DNA from: Leptobrachium leishanense
Taxonomy: Eukaryota; Chordata; Amphibia; Anura; Megophryidae
Direction of reading: 5' to 3'
Assembly (NCBI GenBank): GCA_009667805.1
Contig: CM019070.1
Span: forward strand, 59,276,735 to 59,340,734
Length of the DNA: 64,000 nucleotides
The notes under the pieces were generated by a model. It saw only the letters and a program-made list of their open reading frames with translations, was not told where the DNA came from and searched no databases. The translations under genes were made by a program, and so were the position numbers. Positions within the stretch are counted from its first letter, which is position 1, and each line of letters opens with the position of its first letter. Positions 24,281 through 35,600 of this stretch are shown here, one piece after another.

Positions 24281-25216
24281 CCCCATCTCTAGTAGAACAG
24301 GAATATAGCATCTTTTTAAAGACACACGCCATAATCGGTGCTGCAGTTCAATTTGAGGGAAATTCCATCCGTTGGGTTTCAATTTCATCACGACACTCAT
24401 GTACCAACTTTCATAATTGCCTTTCGCATCAACATCTTTCAAAGTTCTGATTTTAATTTGATTACTATTGGATACATCATCAGTGGCTTTCACCGCTAGA
24501 ATTGTATTTATTACCTATCAAGCATCGACATAATTAAAAACACTATACTAGCAGAGAAAACCTTCGAACAAGGATTGAAAAAGAAGATATTTTCGTTGGA
24601 GAACAAGTTGCAAGAGTTCAGCTTAAATAAATATATACATTCATTTATCTAAAATAACAAAAATATGATTGTTAACTTGTGATTTGTTAAAAATATGATT
24701 TGTTAAAAAATGTCAACCTCTTTAAGGTGGTCAAACCAACCAGGCAATAGGAACATTACTACAACAACCCCAATAAATTGGATGCATTGACCAGCTTGAA
24801 CAAGGTTTTACTGATGTGTACAATCAAAATCTAAATCCAAAGGGCTATAGCTTGATTTTCCCTTTAGATGAAGAACGTTTCCAGCCCACCCTAGTCCTGC
24901 TTTTGCAAATGTGCGTTTCATTTCTTCTCGTCTTGCTGCGGTCATTAAAGGTAAATCTGGCCTTTGTAGGACATTTCACTTGGGTGACAACAATAAAAGA
25001 AGAACGGTAGAATTGCTGTCTTGTTACCATTCAATTTGTAACAATTAAAGACACATTATTGTCTTACACAAGTGTCCTTTTTATATGTCCATGTTTATCA
25101 GTTTGCAACGGTTTGTTTCCTACAGTTTTTAAGTTGAAATGGAAAGTCCTCCAGGGATGTATTTTCTATCCAGACTCCATCCTTTAGAAGTAGAGCACAC
25201 TTCAAATTGTAATGAT

Positions 25217-25222
25217 TTTATT
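25217..25222 (-). terminator. Candidate polyadenylation signal of FASLG
   Basis: This is the first AATAAA on the minus strand after the stop codon, about 245 nt downstream. It would give a short 3' UTR. No transcript data support it here. Confidence 0.4.
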
Positions 25223-25467
25223 CACATAAGATTCTGTTTTATAGATGATTCCATTCAGGGGACAAGGATGCCACTGCATATCTGCTAAAACACAGTAAGA
25301 AAGCTGCATCTCTGGGATAAACCAGTACTAGTGGTCAGTAGTTAAACCTATTAAATGTCATTCTCATCATTTAGAATAATTCCAACATTTCCCCAATGAG
25401 GAAACATAACGACAGAGTCTCAATTATAATATTCCTACTGCAATGTCCTTGATGTATCATGGCATCC

Positions 25468-25859
25468 TCATAATTTATACATCCCAAAAAATGTCTTTGA
25501 TTCTTCGGGACTGACCAGGTTGACTTCAGAAACGTTTACGTAGATGATATCTGATCTGCTTAGGTTAAACACAGCTCCGAGGTAACTGTGTCTTCCCCAT
25601 ATGCCGTTGCTGGAACAATAGTGATACTCCACGTTTTCCATAAGCTTCATTTCACCGGGGTACCTTAAGGGCTTCTTGTAGACAACATGGGTAAGCTGTT
25701 TGTCCACACAGACAGTGCCCCGAAAATAAATAGCAGAGTATAGGAAGTGCAGGCCAGTTTGGTTGACAACTAGCCCTCTTTTTTTATACTGAATACCAGC
25801 AGTGAATGCACGGCCAACAGTGTCCTCCCAAAGTAAAGGTAAATCTCCATCTTCTTTTC
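25468..25859 (-). CDS. FASLG: FASLG exon 4 (TNF homology domain and stop)
   Basis: The last coding exon, 392 nt, begins after acceptor CCTAG (25861-25860) and ends with TGA at 25470-25468. It encodes residues 122-251, nearly the whole receptor-binding TNF domain, and has no disruption. The frame upstream of the acceptor (MMKISQ...) is intronic read-through. Confidence 0.96.
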
Positions 25860-28800
25860 CTAGGACAACAAGAATAATTTGACTTATTTTCATCACACAG
25901 ATTAATGACGTTTCTCACTAGATTGCTTTAATCATTCTAATTGTAAACACATATGTCGTTTATAAGCCAAATAATTTATTTGTTTTTTTCCATATTTTAT
26001 AAAAAAAAAAAATTAACCTTCTGGCCATGAATAATAAAGTATGAGTATATTGGTGCAATACTGCACGTTTGTGTTCAGCAGTATAAGTATGTGATCAATT
26101 AGACATGACTGTTAGTATTGATTAAACATGATTAATCATATGGTAAAACCAGAAACGCTCACCAGACAGTGAATATTTACTTAATGTTTTCCATTATAAC
26201 ATGATGACTGAAGAAGGCGGACCACTGCCGAAACGCGGCTCAGTTGAGTATGTTTTTTTATATATAGATTTTATTTGTTATGTTTTAAATAAAGTTTTTA
26301 TGGTAAAAGTGGAGCATTTGAGGACCTTTTATTTTTCCATGAAAACTGCACCCATCCAGAGAGGATTCAGCAGCAGGAACATGAGGCCAACATTAAAGAG
26401 GTTGGGCACAAACCGAATTGCAGTGCCAAGGCTAACACTTATATTAACTCTCCTCTTCAGATTCCCCTCCTACCTCTCCCCCCTGTCTGCATCAATGCAA
26501 TATAAGTATATGTGGGTATACTATTTTACAGTTGGTGTGATATTATTTAACACACACAGATTGTAATTGCTGGCACTAAGTGATGTGAAGTTTTTTACTG
26601 TATATCTTTATATTTGCACTAACTGCACAAGTACTGTATATTGCACTTTAATAGCATGTATTGCAGAAGTAGAGATGTGCATTCGTTTCGGAAAAATTCA
26701 GAATTTGGAACGAAATTTGATAATTCGTATTCGGAAGTATTTCAATACGATACGAATTCGAAACGAAATGGTATATAATGAATTTATTTCGTTTTACACT
26801 GTGTCATCATCATAAAAGAAAAATTAGAATAACTGATATCAACTATTGAATTTGAAATGAACTATCAAATTGATATCAACTATCGAATTGATCTTAACTT
26901 ACAATACAAGTAATAGTCAGCAAAGGTCTTTATGAAACAAATTAATTTTGTTTCACTGTTTAATTTGACTCAAATACTAAATCTGTGACACAGCTTAAAA
27001 TTTAACCCTAGCTTTTCTTTTAACAGCAAAATTAGATTAATTGGGGTTTTATCTAGTGATCCAAAATTCGAATTGATATCAACTATCGAATTGCTATATG
27101 AAATTTGAATCGACTGGAAATTCCAAATCGATCCAAAACTAGACGAAACGAAATTAGTTAGAAATTCCGAAAACAAAATTATTTAAAAAAGAAACTAAAC
27201 TAAACAAATTTTTCAGCCATGCACATCCCTATGCAAAAGTCACTCAGCACTTTATTTATCTGCACCTTAATGTGATATTTATTAATAGAGTCTGTGCTTG
27301 ATTAGGACTCCTCATCATATTTGTGCACCAAGTCACAGTGACACTTATTGCGCCGAAACGAACCCCCTTGATATTTGTATTTTTGTTTAGTTTTTTTTGT
27401 ACCGTAAATCCTTTTAGGCAGCAAACCCAGAATTCATCTATAACTAATCCATTATTAATTCAGCGCCTCCACTACATATATATTTTTATATATATAATCT
27501 CTTTCTTTGGCCTTGGTACGAAAAGTATTGAGTTCCCCAAATTATCTTCATCTAAAAGAATTATTAAAGGGATAAATAATGCTATTGTTCTTCCTCAATA
27601 CTGATTATTAAAATAGGGGCTGATGTGACTCATTTCTTACTGGGTAAAAGGTGAACAAGAAAAAAAGATAACAGTGAAATAAAACCAATATATGACTTAC
27701 TTGTTAAATGTGCAGCCAGTCTGGCATCTTTCTTCTCTGCTTGATGATTTCCTGTACCTACAACATAACAGTTAGTATTAATCAATTCCAGGAGTCGAGT
27801 CCTAAAAAAAGAAGTGTGGGAACTCACCAGGCTTTCAGCCCCCAATTAGCAATTATGATCTCGCACTTATCACAAACTCACACTCAAATCTGATATATTT
27901 ATGTGTATATACGAAAATATAATAGAAAAGCACTCGCTCCTCTTTCTTCTCTCCAAGAAAATCAATCTTAGTGTCCCAATGCAAATTCCAAAACGTCGAA
28001 AGAGAAGATACAGGTCGCTGTATGTGAGAACTTAGGGTCTTATTAAAAATACATTTATTAGGTATACAATAAAAAAAGAGATGTTTCGGCTCCTAAGAGA
28101 GAAAGGCTCTTAGGAACTGAAAAATCTTTTTTTTAATGTATACCTAATAAATTTATTTTTTAATAAGACCCCAAGTCAGTGGCGGAAGTACCGTGGCCGC
28201 AGTTGCGGCCGGGCCCTGGCATTCCGCCACTGGAGGGGGGCCCAGCGCCGCCGCCAGATTCCGGCAAAAAGCGCCGGAATCTGGGAGCAGCGCCGCCGGC
28301 TGTTCCCCTCCCTGCGAGCGGCCCGCTGGCTTGCAGCTTGGCTGCTCGAGTGGAATGGGAACTAGCTGACCAGCGCACGAGATCTCGCGAGAACTCGGCT
28401 GCACTGGTCAGGTGGTTTCCGGTGAGCGGCCAGGCTGCATGCTTTCAGCAGCCGCTCACCATGGAGAGGAACGGCGGCAGCAGAGGAGCCTGAGGTGAGC
28501 TGGGGGGCCCTATATACCCATAAGAGCTGGGGGCAAATCTATCCATTAGCTGGGGCAGTATATCCATGAGCTGGGGCAGCATATCCATGAGCTGGGGCAG
28601 TATATCCATGAGCTGGGGGCAGTATATCCATGAGCTGGGGCAGTATATCCATGAGCTGGGGCAATATATCCATGAGCTGGGGCAATATATCCATGAGCTG
28701 GGGGCAGTATATCCATGAGCTGGAGGCAGTGTATCCATGAGCTGGGGGCAGTATATCCATGAGCTGGGGCAGTATATCCATGAGCTGGGGCATTATCCAT

Positions 28801-29635
28801 GTGCTGGGGCATTATCCATGTGCTGGGGCAATATATCCATGAGCTGGGGGCAAATATATCCATGAGCTGTGGCAGTATCCATGAGCTCGGGCAGTATATC
28901 CATGAGCTGGGGCAGTATATCCATGAGCTGGGGCAGTATCCATGAGCTGGGGGCAGTATATCCATGAACTGGGGCAGTATCCATGAGCTGGGACAGTATA
29001 TCCATGAGCTGGGGGCAGTATATCCATGAGCTGGGGCAGTATCCATGAGCTGGGGGCAGTATATTCATGAGCTGGGGCAGTATCCATGTGCTGGGGCAAT
29101 ATATCCATGAGCTGGGGGCAAATATATCCATGAGCTGGGGGCAAATATATCCATGAGCTGGGGGCAAATATATCCATGAGCTGGGGCAAATATATCCATG
29201 AGCTGGGGGCAAATATATCCATGAGCTGGGGGCAAATATATCCAGGAGCTGGGGCAAATATATCCAGGAGCTGGGGCAAATATATCCATGAGCTGGGGCA
29301 AATATATCCATGAGCTGGGGGCAAATTATACAGGAGCTGGGGGGCAAAAATATCCATGTGTGGCCTGGGGCAATATATGTCCATGTGAGCTGGGGGCAAT
29401 ATATATGTCCATGTGAGCTGGGGCAATATATATATCCATGTGAGCTGGGGGCAATATACAGTATATATCCGTGTCAGCTGGGGGCAATACTATCTTTTTT
29501 ATATTGCAGGAAAAAAAAGTAAAATTATAGATCTTTTTTTGGGGGGGGTTGGGGGGGCCCTTCATGGATTCTTGCACCGGGGCCCTCAGGTTTCTAGTTA
29601 TGCCACTGCCCCAAGTGCTCCCATACAGCGACCTC

Positions 29636-29684
<49 letters not shown>

Positions 29685-32600
29685 TAGAGTTTAGCAAATA
29701 TTTGTGATAAATCATATATTTATTGTGATTTAAAAGGGAAATATATGATTGAACACCTGAATACAAGCTTTAGTGTATGGGGCCAAAGGGAACTCCGTTT
29801 CCTCTGAAACAAAATACTGCAGGAACTCCCCCATGGCTTGTCCCCTGATCATTTCCGACATATCAGCATGTGATAATTGTTTTGTTTTGTATAATTTTAT
29901 GAAATGATCTATGAAAGAATCAGTACATTGTAGATCTAATTCAGTCCTACATAAAAAGTCTGCGACTGAAATGAAACGGAAACGTGACAAATTCTAAACA
30001 TCCAAGTTCCAGCCATGTATCATTCCAAAGTGTCTAATTCTGCCATGTGTAGCCAGTCACTGCATTCACTAATAACTCATATACGAGGATAAGAAGATCA
30101 CAAACAGAAATTATGGATGCAACTTACCCACTAGTTTTTCAAAAGCTGGTTTGACTTCTGGGGTATCCGAAATCTAAAAAGAACAACAAAAAAAAAAAAA
30201 TCAAAAATGCATATTTTACATAAAACAACACAAACACGCAATAATAATTAACATTATGTTTTGGCACAATAAAATCTGAGTTTAGGTTTAATATGTGAAC
30301 CCCAAAATACTGGACTGTATCGTCCAACACATTCATTCCATTACTAATATGCGTGTCACAAAGCAGTGGAAGCTCAAATTCCAAGAATGCTTTATTCATA
30401 TTGGGGTTAGTTAGAAAATAATAAATCTGATGTATAATGAGTCGTTCAGCTAAATATGATCTAGGATTTTTCATGCTATAAAGCAGGGGTCAGCAACCTT
30501 GGCCCTTTAGGTGTTTTGCATCTATATCTTCCATAACGCTCAGCCCTCTCTTTAAGTTGGCAGAGACTGGTGGGGAATGGAGATCTAAAACATTTGGAGG
30601 TCAAAGCTTGCAGAGTCCTGCTCTAAAGCAGTGGTCCCCAACCCTGGTCCTTAGGACCCACTTACAGGCCATGTCTTAGGCTAGGGTCAGACTGAGGCAG
30701 TGCGAACGCGCGTTCTGGCGCACTTAATCACGGCCGCACTAGCAGCAGATGCCGGGCAATGACGGCCAATATACGAAGTACGGTCGCACAAAAGTCCGGC
30801 TGCGCAACGCAAGTGGAAAATGAACGCATTTTTTCGAGAACGTTAAACCACTAGTACTGACGTACAGAGTGCGCTGCGTCCGCTAGCGGCGTGTGTGCGT
30901 GATTAGGAGACGTCAGACGCTGCTAATGTCCGGCCAACATAACGTCCAGATGCAAAAAGTGTTTTATTGATGATCCGTACAAAATCACAGATGAATCTGC
31001 GCATAGTATGACCGCTATTGCGTATTCCGTGAAAAAATACGTCTATTCTTCGAACGCACATTTTCACGGACAACGTGAAAAATGCGTTAGTCTGACCCTA
31101 GCCTTAAGGATCACCTTGGGGAAATGCAGACTGAATCCTGCAATCACTGAGCAGAAAATCATATCACCTGGGCTGTGCTTCACATATCTGGAAAACCTGG
31201 CCTATTAGTGGGTTCTGAGGACCAGGGTTGACGATCACTGCTCTAAAGAGTGTGTTTTCACCAGTAAACCCTTTTTTAAATAATTGTAAAAATGTTGGCA
31301 AAATCCAGTGGTGTCTCTAGGCCAACATCTATCTTTCCATTAGATTTAAGGCAGGGCAACGTCTTACTCCTTCAATAACTCAATGGCTTGAACATCTAAA
31401 GCTGCGTAACACTGAACACCTTCCAGTTACTCCTGATGGGGTTATTCCACTCCCCTAGCTTTCTCCAATTAATAATAATGTTAAATTAGGCAAGTATGGG
31501 ATGTATTATTGAATTGGCTGAGATTATTTCTTACTGCATTAATAAAACTCACTCAATTAGTCCATTTTTCATTATGGAGACTAAAAACATCAGGTGACAC
31601 GTGACTGAAATCAACCTATATTTGCCTAGAGCAGTGTTTCCCAACCCTGGTCCTCCAATACCATTAACAGACCAGATTTTAAGGGTTACCTTGTGGAAAT
31701 GCATGGGGGAAATGCAGACTGGAACCTGCAATCAATGAGCAGCAAATCCTATCACCTGAGCTCTTGAGATAAATGGCAAACCTGGCCCGGTAATGTTCCC
31801 TGATAACAGGGTTGGGAAACACTGGCCCAGCGCCTTATTACGTATCTGGTACAGTTCGCGAGCAGGGTCCTCACTCTCCTATTTTTCTGTGTGTTTAACT
31901 TGTATGTACCTATGTTTGTTATTGTGTCTCTCCAACTGTACAGCGCTACAGAACTTGCTAGCACTTTATAAATACTTCTACCTATAACTGCAACTCATAT
32001 AGCGCTCGTGTAGTGTTATTGGTACCCATATAGGACTAAAATTGTAGCAGAAAGTGAATAAGTGATACATTCAAAAATTTGAAAGAGTATCTATCTTTAA
32101 TAAAAAAAAATGATCTTAAAAACATCATTCTTTCAGCGTATATAATTCATGTTCTTGTCCTAGGGCCCCTCAAAACACCACCTGCAATATTAAATAGTGG
32201 GTATGGAGATGGATATAGAGATATGCCAAAGGATAAGCACTAGGTCTTCAAGAAGGCCTTTTTTTTTTGTTTTGTTTTGGCATGTCCTAGAATGTACTTG
32301 CTACTTAACCCCTTCACTACCAAGAGATTTTCCAAAAACATTGTCAGGAACCAGTGTTTTATTTTTTAATCATTTTATTTAAATATACAGTAAGGAATAT
32401 TCCCAATGTATTTCTTACTGTAATAACCTATTTACCAGGCAGATGTTGCCATCTATTGGCTAAATAGAGTCACTGCAGTTTAGTTCAGTTTCATCTACTG
32501 CTGAAAGTCCGATAATGATATTCAATTAGCTGGTTTTAACATAACATTCCCATGAAGAATTCAAGTGCCCTCTATATACCTTGGGAATTATGCCCACAGA

Positions 32601-35600
32601 GCTAAAACTTTGGGGCACCTTCTGCAGCCCAAAAGCAAACAAAATGTGTTTGCAAAAAACTAATATAGAAACATAGAAAAATGTCGGCAGATAAGAACCT
32701 TTCGGCCCATCTAGTCTGCCCAATTACATGGATACTTTACCTGGATTTATCTTTTGTTTAGGATAGCCTTATGCCTATCCCATGCCTGCTTAAATTCAAT
32801 CACTGTTTTGGCCTCTACCACTTCTACTGGAAGACTGTTCCATGTATCCACCACTCTCTCAGTAAAATAATGCTTCCTGATGTTACTTTTAAACCTTTGC
32901 CCCTCTAATCTAAGACTATGTCCTCTTGTATTGCTACTTTGTTTCCTTTTAAATATACTCCCTTCCTCTACCTTGTGGATTCCCTTTACGTATTTAAATG
33001 TTTCTATCATATCTCCTCTGTCTCGTCTTTTTTCCAAGCTATACATGTTAAGATCATTAAGCCTTTCCTGGTAACTTTTCTCCTTCAAGCCATACACCAT
33101 TTTAGTAGCCCTTCTCTGAACTCTCTCTAAGATGTCTATATCCATCTGGAGATACGGTCTCCAGTACTGCACACAGTACTCCAAGTGAGGTCTCACCAGT
33201 GCTCTGTACAGTGGCATGAGCACTTCCCTTTTCCTACTGCTAATACCTCTCCCTACACAACCAAGCATTCTGCCAGCATTTCCTGCTGCTCTATTACATT
33301 GACTACTTACCTGTAGATCCTCTGAAATAATGACCCCTAAATCCCTTTCCTCAGATGTTGAGGTTAGGACTGTATCAAATATTCTATATTCAGCCCTTGG
33401 GTTTTTACGTCCCAGGTGCATTATCTTGCACTTATCCACGTTAAAACTCAATTGCCACAACTCCGACCATCATTTGCTTTTGTCCTGCACGGCTGCAGAT
33501 CGAGATAACTCGATATTGGGCACCTGATGCTGCCTTTGAAGACCTGAGTTATCTCGATCTCGGTAGTGAAGGGGTTAAATGGCCTAGCTATCAAACAATA
33601 AAACAGTCTCCAAAACAATAGAGGTGTAGACACCTTCTTAACTAGTGAATAAAATGTTATCAACCCTGGGTGTGCTATAGTGGGGCAATATCCTGTTACG
33701 CAACATCTTCCAGTAATTATGTAGGTGATACCTTTCAGCTTCAAGATCACAAGAAAACCTTGAGACATTTACAAATCCAAGTCAATAAAAAGGCTATTTT
33801 GTTAATCTAAGAGATGTTCTTTAACATATTTCTGAAAGTTCATCACGTCTACAAACCTAAACCTTAATGATCTGAAGAACATCTAATCGCAGACTCGATC
33901 CTTTAACAGAATTGGGGTGTACGTAATGCTCTGTATTAAAGTACTACACTTTTGCATATCTATCAAAAAAATGGGGCAACATTCTAAAAGTGACGCAATA
34001 ACCATGAACAACTCAGAAATCTGCAATGTGTGTTCTATTGGGGTGCCGGACAAAATCCCTACAGCCAAGTTCCCTATTCCCAACATCCCGACGGCCAACT
34101 TCCAGACAGAACAAGTGCCGGACATACCAAGTTCCCTACACGGCCAACTTCCAGTCATCCATAATCCCAGCGGCTAACCCTAATACTAACACCCTAACCC
34201 TAGGTTTAAGGGGGTTAGGGCTAGGTTTAGGGGGGTTAGAGTTGGGCTAGGTTTAGGGGTTTAGAGCTAGGATTAGGGAGTTAGGTTTAGGGCTAGGTTT
34301 AGGGGGTTAGGGTTAGGGCTAGGTTTAGGGGGATTAGGGTTAGGGCTCGGGTTAGGGGGTTAGGGAGTAGGGTTAGTGTTAGCCACTGGGATTTTGGATG
34401 TCTGGAAGTTGTCTGTGTAAGGAAGTTGGCTGTGTAGGGAAGTTGGCCGTCGGGATTTTGGCATTAGGGAACCTGGTTGTAGGGATTTCGACCCAAACCC
34501 GTTCCATTGGCGTCTACATTTAAAACACTAATTTAAGTCTCTATTAGAAAAAAAGTTCTGTTATCTTTCCAGGTTTCCATTCATTATCATAGAAAAGCCA
34601 CTATCCTCCTTTGGGTTCATGGAGTGTATTTTTGTGCTTTCTGTAAAATAGTGTTTTACAGTGTATCAGCTAATTATGAAAAAGCAGTTGTACACTTCAT
34701 ACTTTTCTGTTCTTATTTTTATGTAATTCTATTGGGGATAAGTATCTCTGTACCCATCAGCTACTTTTTCGGGGGTATCTTTGTTTTTCTATGTGTAAGT
34801 TTCACTTGTGTTGTCTTTCTGTTTGTCAAGACATTTGGGGAGTATCACAGAATCTTTGGGGGGGGGTTATGCCTTCGTGTTGTTCACTGCACTCACCAGT
34901 GATGTATTCAGGGGTCCAGACGAGTGGGAACCTGCAGGAATGCAGTAACTCAACTATTTTCGGACAAGGAACGATGTTCCCTTTTGGCCCACAAACTGAG
35001 AATCTTTAATTAGGTTCCAATCATGTATTTCCTTATCAAATCACTAGGAAATACCCCCTGGTTGTATTATTATTAGCGGAAAGACTTCCATGTGCATGGA
35101 GCACCATAGGACCAGAGAGATAACAGTGCTTTTCTGGGTGAGAATCAACTCACATTACCAAGGCTGTGCCTGTGCCTAATACAAACACTCACAGGGGTAT
35201 TCAAAGAGAGGTGAAAAGCAGGAGAATGACTGGAGAATGGAAAATTCTAGGTCAAAATATCCAAACCAGAAAAATTCTCCCATTCATCTCATTTTCCAAA
35301 TCAGCTATTTTGACCTAGAATTTTCCATTCTCCAGTCATTCTCCTACTTTTCACCACTCTCTGAATAACCCTGATAAGGTTATTCAGAGAAAGGTGAAAC
35401 TCTGGAGAACCTTTGGAGAAGTGAAAACTCTAGCTGGGTTATTCAGAGAGAGGTGAAAAGCAGGAGAATGACTGGAGAATGGAAAATTCTAGGTCAAAAT
35501 AGCCAAACCAGAAAAATTCTCTGATTCATCTCACTTTCCAAATCGGCTATTTTGACCTAGAATTTTCCATTCTCCAGTCATTCTCCTGCTTTTCACTGCT

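Noticed and set aside
28546..29426. Several overlapping minus-strand frames of 160-200 codons
   Set aside because: Same cause: a stop-free tandem repeat read in all three frames.
28545..29505. CRISPR array
   Set aside because: Units are contiguous with no unique spacers, and the context is a vertebrate genome.
34180..34385. True telomere or chromosome-fusion scar
   Set aside because: The repeats are degenerate, only about 200 bp, and enclosed by inverted arms of a repeat element.
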